A DNA stretch of 7,696 nucleotides from Pseudorhodoplanes sp. (GTDB lineage: Bacteria; Pseudomonadota; Alphaproteobacteria; Rhizobiales; Xanthobacteraceae): positions 1 through 7,696 of the forward strand of contig WBUW01000125.1 in assembly GCA_008933495.1 (NCBI GenBank), read 5' to 3'. The position numbers were made by a program, and so were the translations under genes. Within the stretch, counting starts at the first letter, position 1. Every line of letters begins with the position of its first letter. Shown here piece by piece: positions 1 to 7,469 of the stretch. The notes under the pieces are model-generated. The model was not told the origin of the DNA. It saw only the letters and a program-made list of their open reading frames with translations, and searched no databases.

Positions 1-1473
1 CTCCTCGGCCGACAGCTCGCCGATCACCTTCTGGTGATCCTTGTCGCTGATGCCGAGCTGGGCGCGCAGGCTGTCGAGGATCACCAGCTCGGCGCGCGTG
101 ACGAGGCCGTCGGCGACGAGCTCGCGCACCGTCTCCTTGTAGGCGCGCAGCCGCGCCTCGCGCTGCTTGGTGCGCTCGGTGTGCAGGAGGTAGATGTCCT
201 TGAGGTCGTCCGACGGCGGCGCGTCGCCCCACTCCCACTTCTTCAGGATCTTCTGCGCGAACTTCTCCTGCACGTACTCCGCCTCCTGCCGGCGGAAGCG
301 GCGGAAGAAGATCGCGGCCGCCGCGAACACGACGACCGCGCCCGCGCCGCGCACGGCCCACTCGGGCAGGCGGCGCAAGGACGGCTGTCCGGCGAAGAAG
401 TAGAACGCGACGAACGCCGTGAAGCCGGCGATCGCCAGCAGCCGGTGGCGCAGCCGGAGCTTCGCGTCGGTCGCGTCTTGCGGCTCCGGCGCGCCGGCGG
501 CCTGGCCCTTGCCGATGCGCCTCCACAGGAGCCGCTCGACGCCGACGAAGAGCGCCACCGACGCCGCCCCGAACACGACGAGCGTGAGCGGCGCCGCGAC
601 GACGCGCGGGATGCCGCCCAGGAAGTGGAAGCCGTCGTCGAGCCAGGTCTGGGGCTGCGTCCGCTCGTACGCCCAGTACCCGCTGAAGTAGTAGTCCCAG
701 GTGCCGGCGCAGAGCCAGTAGTAGACGTAGAAGGCGATGACGATGCCGGGCCACGCGAAGTAGACGATACGCCCGCGGTCCGGCAGCTCCTTCCAGTAGC
801 CCTGCTCGAGATCGATGTCGGGGCAGTGCTTCTTGCACGCGACGCACGGCGCGCACTGGCTCGTCAGCTCGCTCTTGCCGCCGGCGGCGCGCGCCGGCTC
901 CGTGTACATCTTCTCGACGACGCCGACCGGGCAGATGAAGTTGCACCAGGTCTTGCCGCCGTAGACGAAGCTGACGAGCGCCGCCGCGACGACGACGGTG
1001 ATGAGGAACCCCGACAGCCAGATCGCCGAGCCGTTGGTCGCGACCAGGCGCAGCGACATCCCGACCAGCATCAGCCCGAGCTGGAGGAACAGGTAGTTCT
1101 CGGCGAGCCAGCCGTCGACCTTCTTCGTGCCGGGGCGCCCGACGAGGCGGCCGAGCTGACCGGCGACGGCGAGCGGGCAGATGCGCCGCCACACGTGGTA
1201 GCCGGCGACGACCCAGAAGAGCGGCAAGGCCGCGATCGCGATCGTCCACAGGATGCGGTTGCCGTGCGAGACGCCGAGCAGCGTCGGCACCGTCGCGCAC
1301 AGCGCCAGCACGAGCACGACGCGCGCCGCGACGATGTAGCCGGGCGCGCTGCCGCCGTCGGTGAACGCCGCCCAGCCGCCGGCCTTCACCTTGGCGGCCT
1401 TGCCGCCCTTGGCCTTGCCCTTCTCGTCGACGACCGGGAGCTTGTCGCGCTTCGCGGGCTTCTCGGGCTTCAC
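1..1473 (-). CDS. Polytopic membrane 4Fe-4S protein (NapH/polyferredoxin-like), C-terminus off window
   Basis: Probable membrane electron-transfer protein that passes electrons between a quinol or cytochrome partner and an iron-sulfur centre; the partner is not known. The GTG start at 1473 overlaps the upstream stop by GTGA, and 491 codons stay open to the left edge. After a Lys-rich cytoplasmic-looking N-terminus (1-40), hydrophobic segments lie at about 46-68, 74-93, 125-145, 150-172, 235-256, 286-312, 343-362 and 374-391. Iron-sulfur ligands are visible: an ICPLA motif at C99, WCNFICPVG with C177 and C181, and a classic CX2CX2CX3CP at C207, C210, C213 and C217. The CX3CPVG arrangement followed by a ferredoxin motif is typical of NapH/MauN-type membrane ferredoxins. 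Residues 395-491 are charged, helical-looking and cysteine-free; I do not recognise this tail. Family assignment is solid; specific function is unknown. Confidence 0.85.
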   Translation of the reverse strand, partial: MKPEKPAKRDKLPVVDEKGKAKGGKAAKVKAGGWAAFTDGGSAPGYIVAARVVLVLALCATVPTLLGVSHGNRILWTIAIAALPLFWVVAGYHVWRRICPLAVAGQLGRLVGRPGTKKVDGWLAENYLFLQLGLMLVGMSLRLVATNGSAIWLSGFLITVVVAAALVSFVYGGKTWCNFICPVGVVEKMYTEPARAAGGKSELTSQCAPCVACKKHCPDIDLEQGYWKELPDRGRIVYFAWPGIVIAFYVYYWLCAGTWDYYFSGYWAYERTQPQTWLDDGFHFLGGIPRVVAAPLTLVVFGAASVALFVGVERLLWRRIGKGQAAGAPEPQDATDAKLRLRHRLLAIAGFTAFVAFYFFAGQPSLRRLPEWAVRGAGAVVVFAAAAIFFRRFRRQEAEYVQEKFAQKILKKWEWGDAPPSDDLKDIYLLHTERTKQREARLRAYKETVRELVADGLVTRAELVILDSLRAQLGISDKDHQKVIGELSAEE

Positions 1474-2999
1474 GGGTAGGCGGCGATCGGCGATGGGAGG
1501 GGCACGGTCACGCGCGGCGCGGCCGGGTCGGCGAGCGGGCAGGAGAGCGCGGGTGCCTTGCCGAGCGCGGTCTCGAGGTGCTGCTTCGTCTTGCACTCCT
1601 GGTCCTGCATGAACTCGAGCGTGTAGGCCTCCCACGTGTGGCTCGGCACGATCTGGAAGTTCAGCGTCGGGAGCCTGCGGTTGCGTCCCTTCGGCATCCC
1701 TGCCGACGGATCGGCCGTCGCGGGATCGGTGTAGTCGCGCACGCCGAAGTTCCGGATGTGGCACTGCGCGCAGGTCATGCCGTTCTCCTCGCCGTGATCG
1801 CGGCGCGCGTCGTCGAGCGGCAGGTTGTCGACCGAGGCGCCCAGCTTGTGCGCCTTGAACAGGTTGACGGCGTCGAGCTTCGCCGGCACGACCTTGCCGC
1901 CCTCGTCGGCGGGGAGGTCGACGAAGCCGAGCGCCTTCCGGCACAGCACCTCCCAGCCGGGCTTGTGGCGCTTGTCGTCGGGATCGAACGCGGGCGCGCA
2001 CTTGCCGACCCACGCCTTCTTGTCGGGCGACGGCACGACGTGCGTCCAGAAGCCCGGGATGCCGATGTTCACGTACGCCTGCGCGGCGCCGTCGGCGGTC
2101 GGCATCGGCTTCATCACGCTCCACGCCCAGCCGTCGCCGGACCGGTAGCTGCCGTCGGGGTTGCGGGCGGAGCCGCCGCCCATGCGCGCCTCCGTCGGCA
2201 GCGCGATGAAGCCGGGCACCGCCCACGGCGCCGAGCCCTTGTACGTGAGCACGGCCTTCACGAAGGCGGCGACCGCCTTGCCGTGCGCCTTCGGATCGGC
2301 GGCGAGCTTCGCGTTCACCGCGCCCGTGTCGTCGAGGAAGGCCTTCCAGAAGAGCTCGGAGAACACCTTGTTGTTCTCGGCCTTGGCCTCGGGCGGAAGC
2401 GTCGGGCTGTCCTGCACGGGGCGCACGCGGAACATCGCGAACACCGGCTCGGGCGCCTTCACCGCCTGGTAGACGAGGCGCAGCTCGTGGAACTTCTTGT
2501 CGATGCGCGGGCGCACGACGACGAGCTGCCAGTCCCTGGGGTTGCCGAACGACGCCTTGTCGAACTCCTTGGCGTCGGGATCGAGGCGCGAGTTCTGGTG
2601 GATCTCCGCCATGCCCTTCAGGAACGAGCGGAAGAGCGCCTTCTTGTCGGGCTTGCCGAGCCTGGCCACCGCCTCGGGCGGCATCGACGGCCGCATCATC
2701 CCGGCGCCGAGCGCGAGCATCGTGTCGAACGGGTAGGCCTTCGCGGTCGCCTCGACGCGCTTCGGCTCGCGGATCGTGAAGATCACCTCGGCGGCGTCCG
2801 ACGCGCGCGGCGCGACCGCCGGCGGCGCCTTCCTGGCGCCGACGGGGAACGTCCACTCGACGACCTTGGCCGCGCCGCCGTGCGTGAGGTCCTTCACCTC
2901 GAGCTGGAAGACGCCCTGCTTCGCCTTCAGGTCCTCCTTCGTCGGCTTCCACGTCACCGTCTGCGTGAGCGCGTCGAACCGGGCCGACGCCGGCATCGA
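1470..2999 (-). CDS. Mono-heme c-type cytochrome with N-terminal Ig-like domain, 5' end missing
   Basis: Probable exported electron-transfer protein. The frame is open from 3080, but only the part from about 2999 downward looks native; upstream of that it is antisense to a glycosyltransferase. The native part begins with an Ig/cadherin-like strand pattern (ARFDALTQTVTWKPT, then GVFQLEVKD), as in putative Ig (He_PIG) domains. A long region without a recognised fold follows, with many Trp, Tyr and Pro residues. One heme-c site, CAQCH (bases 1758-1772), sits about 100 residues before the C-terminus, in the context MTCAQCHIRNFGVRDYTD. No signal peptide is present, as expected if the N-terminus was lost at the join; a heme-c protein should be exported. 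Four other cysteines lie in the C-terminal half. The gene overlaps the downstream iron-sulfur membrane protein by 4 bases (GTGA), so the two are probably coexpressed partners. Cytochrome class is uncertain; it does not look like a di-heme peroxidase because only one CXXCH is present. Confidence 0.8.
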   Translation of the reverse strand, partial: SMPASARFDALTQTVTWKPTKEDLKAKQGVFQLEVKDLTHGGAAKVVEWTFPVGARKAPPAVAPRASDAAEVIFTIREPKRVEATAKAYPFDTMLALGAGMMRPSMPPEAVARLGKPDKKALFRSFLKGMAEIHQNSRLDPDAKEFDKASFGNPRDWQLVVVRPRIDKKFHELRLVYQAVKAPEPVFAMFRVRPVQDSPTLPPEAKAENNKVFSELFWKAFLDDTGAVNAKLAADPKAHGKAVAAFVKAVLTYKGSAPWAVPGFIALPTEARMGGGSARNPDGSYRSGDGWAWSVMKPMPTADGAAQAYVNIGIPGFWTHVVPSPDKKAWVGKCAPAFDPDDKRHKPGWEVLCRKALGFVDLPADEGGKVVPAKLDAVNLFKAHKLGASVDNLPLDDARRDHGEENGMTCAQCHIRNFGVRDYTDPATADPSAGMPKGRNRRLPTLNFQIVPSHTWEAYTLEFMQDQECKTKQHLETALGKAPALSCPLADPAAPRVTVPLPSPIAAYP

Positions 3000-3000
3000 C
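2985..3000. other. Probable chimeric join between two unrelated DNA segments
   Basis: Minus-strand coding sense (Ig-like MPASARFDA) and plus-strand coding sense (glycosyltransferase DAGIDVTVLG) meet within about 15 bases. Both genes are read away from this point and both lack their N-termini. No intergenic region, promoter, ribosome binding site, insertion sequence or repeat separates them. Base and codon style also changes: the left genes use almost only G or C at third positions, while the right genes regularly use GAT, ATT, TTT and AAT. The exact base of the join cannot be fixed because both readings remain plausible across the shared stretch. I favour an assembly or ligation chimera over a natural rearrangement. 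Confidence 0.75.
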
Positions 3001-3918
3001 GTCACCGTGCTCGGCCTGGCCGGCGCGCTTGGCGCGCCGGGCGGGCTCCTGAAGCTCCGCCACATCGTGCGCGCCTTCACGCCCGACCTGCTGCAGGGGT
3101 GGATGTATCATGGCGACCTGCTGGCGGCGCTGGCGCACAGGTCGACGCGCGGCGCGGATCGGCGCCGGCTTTTGTGGAATCTGCGCGCCTCCAACATGGA
3201 CGCGGACCGCTATGCATCGATCGTGCGCTGGTGCGCGCGCCTTTCACGCTGGCCGGATGTCGTGGTCGCCAATTCCAAGGCCGGCGCCAACCATCATCTG
3301 GCCGCGGGTTACCGGCCGCGCCGGCTCGAAATCATTCCCAACGGCATCGATATCGACAAATTCCGTCCGGACGAAAATCTGCGAAGCGCCGTGCGCCGGG
3401 AGCTCGGTATCGCGGCCGACAGGACGGTCGCGATCCATATCGCCCGCGTCGATCCGATGAAGGATCATGCCTGCTTCGTCGAAGTGCTACGCGCGCTCCC
3501 GCAGATCCAGGGTGTCCTGGTCGGACGCGGCACGGAGAGTCTGGCTGTGCCGGCTAATGCGCGGGCACTCGGCGCGCGGCAGGATCTGCCGCGTCTATAC
3601 GCGGCCGCCGACATCGTCGTTTCCACCTCGGTCTTCGGCGAAGGCTTCTCCAATGTCGTGGCGGAAGGCATGAGCTGCGGGCTCGTGCCGGTAGCGACGC
3701 GGGTGGGCGATGCCGCTTTGATCGTCGGGACCGCCGGTCACGTGCTGACGCCCGGCGACCGCGACGCGCTGGCGCAAGCGCTGTCCACTATCGCCGCGCT
3801 TCCAGCGGACGAACGGCGCAGCCGCCGCATGGCGGCGCGCGAGCGCATCGTCGCGAATTTCTCGCTCGAGGCCGCCGTGAGCGCCTATGCGGCGCTCTAC
3901 GATAGCGTGACGCGATGA
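2986..3918 (+). CDS. GT4-family glycosyltransferase, 5'-truncated
   Basis: Retaining GT-B glycosyltransferase that would transfer a sugar from a nucleotide donor to a lipid-linked polysaccharide intermediate at the cytoplasmic membrane. The frame is open from 2776, but family-like sequence starts only at about 2986 (DAGIDVTVLG), leaving about 310 native residues. Full-length relatives have roughly 360-380 and begin with a glycine-rich first Rossmann strand, so about 50-60 N-terminal residues appear lost at the join. Visible family motifs are DLLQGWMYHGDLL (3085-3123), typical of the N-terminal domain of this GT4 subgroup, IPNGIDIDKFRP (around 3334-3369) at the start of the C-terminal donor domain, and the EX7E signature EGFSNVVAE (3640-3666) followed by GLVPVATRVGDA. 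The stop overlaps the next gene's start as ATGA. Donor and acceptor cannot be told. The family call is strong; the true start is not in this window. Confidence 0.88.
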   Translation, partial: DAGIDVTVLGLAGALGAPGGLLKLRHIVRAFTPDLLQGWMYHGDLLAALAHRSTRGADRRRLLWNLRASNMDADRYASIVRWCARLSRWPDVVVANSKAGANHHLAAGYRPRRLEIIPNGIDIDKFRPDENLRSAVRRELGIAADRTVAIHIARVDPMKDHACFVEVLRALPQIQGVLVGRGTESLAVPANARALGARQDLPRLYAAADIVVSTSVFGEGFSNVVAEGMSCGLVPVATRVGDAALIVGTAGHVLTPGDRDALAQALSTIAALPADERRSRRMAARERIVANFSLEAAVSAYAALYDSVTR

Positions 3919-5075
3919 ACGCGGACGGCGCGGTTGCACGGCCCACGCATCCGGCGCTGGTCTATCTCGTGACCGACGACTGGTATTTCCTCTCGCACCG
4001 GCTGCCCATGGCCTGTGCTGCCCGCGATGCCGGGTTCCGCGTGCATGTCGCCACGCGCGTGAGCGGGCGGGCGGTGGATATCGTCGCGCATGGTTTCGAA
4101 CTGCATCCGCTCGACTGGTGCCGGGGAAGCCTCAATCCGCGCGACGTATTCGACATCGTCCGCCAGGTCCGCGCTCTGTATCGCCGTCTGCGCCCCGCCA
4201 TCGTGCATCACGTCGCCTTGCAGCCCTCGGTGATCGGCTCGCTCGCCGCGCTCGGCTTGCCGCCGGTGCGGCTGAACGCGCTGGCCGGGCTCGGATACGG
4301 CTTCACCTCGCGCAGCGTGAAGGCGCGGCTGGTCAATGTCGTTCTCTCCGCGCTGCTGCGCTTCCTGTTTAGCCGGCCGCGGACCGCCGTGCTCGTGCAA
4401 AATCCGGACGACCGCGAGGCCTTACGGCGGCTCGGTGTCGCGGACGATGTCCTCAGCACGATCGCTGGCTCCGGTGTCGACACCGAAAACCTTGTGCCCT
4501 TGCCGGAGCGGGAAGGCCCGCCGACCGCGGCCTTTGTCGGCCGGCTGCTCGACGACAAGGGCATCCGGACGCTGATGGCCGCACACGCAATTGCGCGTCA
4601 GCATGCCGGCGACCTGCGCCTCCTCGTCGCCGGGAGCGCCGATGCGGCCAACCCGTCATCGATCCCCGACGAAGAGATCGAAGGCTGGCGGCGCAGGCCA
4701 GGGGTGGAGCTGCTCGGCCATGTCGAGGACATCCGCGAGGTCTGGAAGCGCGCGCATGTAGCCGTTCTGCCATCCCGCCGCGAGGGTTTGCCGAAGAGCC
4801 TGCTCGAGGCGGCGGCCTGCGGCCGTCCGCTGATCGCCACCGATGTCCCGGGCTGCCGCGAGATCGCGCAAGCGGACGTCAACGCCATCCTGGTGCCGCC
4901 CGACGATGCGGATGCGCTGGCGCAGGCGCTGCTCGCGCTTGCGCGCGATGCCGGGCTGCGGCGGCGCTTCGGAGCCGCCGCGCGGCAAATGGTGGAAGCC
5001 CGGTTTGCCGCGGACCGGATCGGCAAAGAAACGGTCGCGCTGTACCAGCGGTTGCTCGCGAGCGACGGTCCATGA
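3915..5075 (+). CDS. GT4-family glycosyltransferase (PglA/WbnE-like)
   Basis: Full-length 386-residue GT-B glycosyltransferase, the usual size for GT4. The ATG at 3915 is chosen because it overlaps the preceding stop (ATGA), implying translational coupling. The N-terminal domain starts ALVYLVTDDWYFLSHR, close to the opening of enzymes that act on undecaprenyl-diphosphate-linked sugars. It continues with PAIVHHVALQPSVIGSLAA and the glycine-rich LAGLGYGFTS. The donor domain holds GSGVDTENLVP, the strand-turn TAAFVGRLLDDKGIRTL, and the EX7E signature REGLPKSLLEAA (E290 and E298) followed by CGRPLIATDVPGCRE. It probably adds an internal sugar to the repeat unit built by this operon, possibly a HexNAc by analogy with PglA. 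Sugar specificity is inference and cannot be read from the sequence. Its stop at 5073-5075 overlaps a further ATG at 5072. Confidence 0.92.
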   Translation: MNADGAVARPTHPALVYLVTDDWYFLSHRLPMACAARDAGFRVHVATRVSGRAVDIVAHGFELHPLDWCRGSLNPRDVFDIVRQVRALYRRLRPAIVHHVALQPSVIGSLAALGLPPVRLNALAGLGYGFTSRSVKARLVNVVLSALLRFLFSRPRTAVLVQNPDDREALRRLGVADDVLSTIAGSGVDTENLVPLPEREGPPTAAFVGRLLDDKGIRTLMAAHAIARQHAGDLRLLVAGSADAANPSSIPDEEIEGWRRRPGVELLGHVEDIREVWKRAHVAVLPSRREGLPKSLLEAAACGRPLIATDVPGCREIAQADVNAILVPPDDADALAQALLALARDAGLRRRFGAAARQMVEARFAADRIGKETVALYQRLLASDGP

Positions 5076-5137
5076 CGAGCGGCAAACATAGCGGTTGCCG
5101 GGCGCGAACCGCGTCGGTAAACAGGCGGCCGCATTGA
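5072..5137 (+). CDS. Possible 21-residue coupling/leader ORF
   Basis: The 62-base gap between the second glycosyltransferase and the dehydrogenase is spanned exactly by a 22-codon ORF in a third frame. Its ATG (5072-5074) overlaps the upstream TGA as ATGA, and its own TGA (5135-5137) overlaps the dehydrogenase ATG as TGATG. The peptide (starting MTSGKHSGCRARTA) is basic, polar and not recognisable. The arrangement would let ribosomes terminate and restart across the gap, matching the overlaps used elsewhere in the operon. It may be a genuine coupling device, a decayed coding remnant, or chance. No protein evidence can be read from the sequence. Confidence 0.35.
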   Translation: MTSGKHSGCRARTASVNRRPH

Positions 5138-6438
5138 TGGGGCAGGGTACCGCCGTGGCGCATGGCCGAAAGATCGCGGTGGTCGGGCTTGGTTATGTCG
5201 GACTGCCGGTCGCCGTCGCTTTCGCCCGCTCGGGTGCGCCGGTGGTCGGTTTCGATATCGATCGCGGCCGGATCGAGGAATTGCGCGCCGGGCGCGACCG
5301 CACGCGGGAAGTCCAGCCGGCGGAGCTGAAGCAACCGACACTGACCTACGCACACGATCCGAAAGCGATCACCGACTCGGATTTCTTTATCGTCACCGTC
5401 CCCACGCCGATTGACGGTGCCAACAGACCCGATCTGGGCGCCATGCTGGCAGCGTCGCGGACCGTTGGCAGCGCGCTCAAGCGCGGCGACATCGTCGTGT
5501 ACGAATCGACCGTCTATCCGGGCGCGGTGGAAGAGGACTGCACCCCGGTGCTGGAGCAGTCTTCGGGATTGAAAGCCGGAGACGATTTCAAGGTAGGATA
5601 TTCGCCGGAGCGGATCAATCCCGGCGACACTGTGCATCGCTTCGAGACCATTACCAAAGTGGTCTCCGCTCAAGACACGCAGACGCTCGACATCGTGGCA
5701 GCCGTCTATGGGTCGGTGGTGGAAGCCGGTATTCACCGGGCGCCGTCGATCAAGGTGGCGGAAGCCGCCAAGGTGATCGAGAACACCCAGCGCGATCTGA
5801 ACATCGCCTTCATGAACGAATTGTCCGCCATCTTTCAGCAACTCGGCATCGATACCGGTGACGTGCTGGCGGCGGCCGCGACAAAGTGGAATTTCCAGAA
5901 TTTCCGACCCGGCCTTGTCGGCGGGCACTGCATCGGCATCGATCCCTATTACCTCACCTACCGCGCGGAAAAGGCGGGCTATCACCCGCAGGTCATTCTC
6001 GCCGGGCGCAGGATCAACGACAGCGTCGGCCAGCGCGTGGCGCAGGAATGCGTACGCCGGCTGGTTCGCCGCGGCCAGGCGAAGGCCACGGTCAGCATTC
6101 TCGGACTGACCTTCAAGGAAAACGTGCCGGACACGCGCAATTCAAAGGTGGTGGATATTATTCGCGAACTGACATCCTTCGGGCTGCAGGTGCAGGTGCA
6201 CGATCCGCTGGCGCTTCCGGACGAGGCGGCGCACGAATACGGCGTCACGCTCTCGCCGTTCAACCGGCTGCACCCCGCCGATGCAGTGATCGTCGCGGTG
6301 GCGCATGAAGACTATGCCAAAGGCGGCTGGCCGCTGGTGACCGGCTTGCTCAAGGATGGCTGCGGCGTCGTGCTCGATGTGAAGGGGATGCTTGACCGAG
6401 GCGGTGTGCCTGTAAACGTCGAATTGTGGCGACTTTGA
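5137..6438 (+). CDS. tviB: UDP-N-acetyl-D-glucosamine/galactosamine 6-dehydrogenase, TviB/WbpO type
   Basis: NAD-dependent four-electron oxidation of UDP-GlcNAc or UDP-GalNAc to the corresponding UDP-HexNAc uronic acid, a cytosolic precursor for capsule or O-antigen. With the ATG at 5137 the protein has 433 residues, normal for the family. The Rossmann motif VVGLGYVGLP (residues 15-24) binds NAD. Family blocks follow: VPTPIDGANRPDL, YESTVYPGAVEEDC, GYSPERINPGD, KVIENTQRDLNIAFMNEL, TKWNFQNFRPGLVGGHCIGIDPYY with catalytic Cys265, and FKENVPDTRNSKV. The TKWNF...VGGHCIGIDPYYLT and INPGD wording points to TviB/WbpO rather than UDP-glucose dehydrogenase or the WbpA/WecC groups. The frame is open upstream to a TTG at 5095. 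I chose ATG 5137 for its TGATG overlap; GTG 5155, with an AGGG 7 bases before it, is the alternative. The GlcNAc versus GalNAc preference cannot be read. Confidence 0.93.
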   Translation: MGQGTAVAHGRKIAVVGLGYVGLPVAVAFARSGAPVVGFDIDRGRIEELRAGRDRTREVQPAELKQPTLTYAHDPKAITDSDFFIVTVPTPIDGANRPDLGAMLAASRTVGSALKRGDIVVYESTVYPGAVEEDCTPVLEQSSGLKAGDDFKVGYSPERINPGDTVHRFETITKVVSAQDTQTLDIVAAVYGSVVEAGIHRAPSIKVAEAAKVIENTQRDLNIAFMNELSAIFQQLGIDTGDVLAAAATKWNFQNFRPGLVGGHCIGIDPYYLTYRAEKAGYHPQVILAGRRINDSVGQRVAQECVRRLVRRGQAKATVSILGLTFKENVPDTRNSKVVDIIRELTSFGLQVQVHDPLALPDEAAHEYGVTLSPFNRLHPADAVIVAVAHEDYAKGGWPLVTGLLKDGCGVVLDVKGMLDRGGVPVNVELWRL

Positions 6439-7451
6439 TGAGCGACCCCGTTCTCATCACCGGCGCGGCCGGGTTTATCGGGTTTCACGTTGCGCGGCGC
6501 ATGCTGGCCTTGGGCCGCGCGGTCGTCGGCGTGGACAATGTCAGCCCGTATTACGATCCGGCGCTGAAGCGAGCGCGTGTGAAACAGCTCGCCGCTGCCG
6601 GAAATTTCCGCTTCGTCGAATCCGATCTTGCCGAACGCGATGCAACGGCACGCCTTTTCGCAGACCATAAATTTCCGCAGGTCGTGCATCTCGCCGCTCA
6701 GGCCGGCGTCCGCTATTCGCTCGTCAATCCGCACGCCTATGTCGACGCCAATCTGCAGGGCTTCGTCAATGTGCTGGAAGGCTGCCGCCACAATGGTTGC
6801 CGGAATCTGGTGTTTGCCTCCTCGTCCTCGGTTTATGGCGCGAACACGAAGCTCCCGTTCAGTACCTCGGACAATGTCGACCATCCGATCAGCCTCTACG
6901 CGGCGAGCAAGAAAGCCAACGAGCTGATGGCTCATGCCTACGCGCATCTGTACCGGCTGCCGGCAACGGGTTTGCGTTTCTTCACCGTGTACGGTCCCTG
7001 GGGACGGCCCGACATGGCAATGTGGATTTTCGCTACCGCCATCCTGGAGGGCAGGCCGATCCAGCTGTTCAATCACGGGCGCATGCGCCGCGATTTCACG
7101 TATGTCGACGATGTGGTCGAATCGGTCGTGCGGCTGGTGGATCGGCCGGCGAGGCCCGATCCGGCCTGGTCGGGCATGCAACCCGATCCTTCCGGGAGCG
7201 CCGCGCCGTGGCGCATTTACAATATCGGCAACAACAATCCGGTCGAACTGATGCATGTCGTGCGTCTGCTGGAGGACAATCTCGGGCGCAAGGCGGAATG
7301 CGAATTGCTGCCGATGCAGCCGGGGGATGTGCCGGAGACCTATGCCAATGTCGACGATCTGATGCGCGATGTCGGCTTTCGCCCGAGCACCACGATCGAG
7401 GACGGCGTTCGCCAATTTGTCGCCTGGTATCGCGGCTATTTCGGACGCTGA
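6438..7451 (+). CDS. UDP-glucuronate 4-epimerase (GAE/LpsL-like SDR)
   Basis: Extended short-chain dehydrogenase that interconverts UDP-glucuronate and UDP-galacturonate in the cytosol. The 337-residue length is typical of bacterial GAE/LpsL enzymes. The NAD motif TGAAGFIG lies at residues 8-15. Family hallmarks are DNVSPYYDPALKRAR, HLAAQAGVRYSLVNPHAY, the SSSSVYGANTKLPF block, the catalytic Tyr154/Lys158 pair in SLYAASKKANELMAHAY, FFTVYGPWGRPDMAM, and RRDFTYVDDVVE. The AQAGVRYS and YGPWGRPDMA blocks are characteristic of UDP-glucuronate epimerases rather than GalE or WbpP. ATG 6438 overlaps the dehydrogenase stop as TGATG; an in-frame GTG at 6426 is possible but less likely. Its natural partner, UDP-glucose dehydrogenase, is present only as a fragment immediately downstream, so its UDP-glucuronate would have to come from another copy. 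Confidence 0.92.
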   Translation: MSDPVLITGAAGFIGFHVARRMLALGRAVVGVDNVSPYYDPALKRARVKQLAAAGNFRFVESDLAERDATARLFADHKFPQVVHLAAQAGVRYSLVNPHAYVDANLQGFVNVLEGCRHNGCRNLVFASSSSVYGANTKLPFSTSDNVDHPISLYAASKKANELMAHAYAHLYRLPATGLRFFTVYGPWGRPDMAMWIFATAILEGRPIQLFNHGRMRRDFTYVDDVVESVVRLVDRPARPDPAWSGMQPDPSGSAAPWRIYNIGNNNPVELMHVVRLLEDNLGRKAECELLPMQPGDVPETYANVDDLMRDVGFRPSTTIEDGVRQFVAWYRGYFGR

Positions 7452-7469
7452 GGTAAACGGACGGGATTC

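Noticed and set aside
34..1479. Long plus-strand ORF (481 codons) across the left region
   Set aside because: It is very rich in Arg, Ala, Asp and Glu with no domain sense. The opposite strand encodes a membrane protein with clear iron-sulfur motifs, so this is a GC-driven shadow.
2776..2985. N-terminal extension of the first glycosyltransferase to ATG 2776
   Set aside because: These residues do not resemble a GT-B first domain and are antisense to the Ig-like part of the cytochrome.
3000..3080. N-terminal extension of the minus-strand cytochrome to ATG 3080
   Set aside because: The peptide is Pro/Arg/Ser-rich, has no signal peptide, and is exactly antisense to family-like glycosyltransferase sequence.
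1578..3557. 659-codon plus-strand ORF, partly across the join
   Set aside because: Repetitive Arg/Leu/Val/His composition; it is antisense to the cytochrome and then out of frame with the glycosyltransferase.
4879..5985. 368-codon minus-strand ORF, and a neighbouring 251-codon one at 4598-5353
   Set aside because: Both lie antisense to the second glycosyltransferase and the TviB-type dehydrogenase, which carry full family motifs; the shadow peptides have none.
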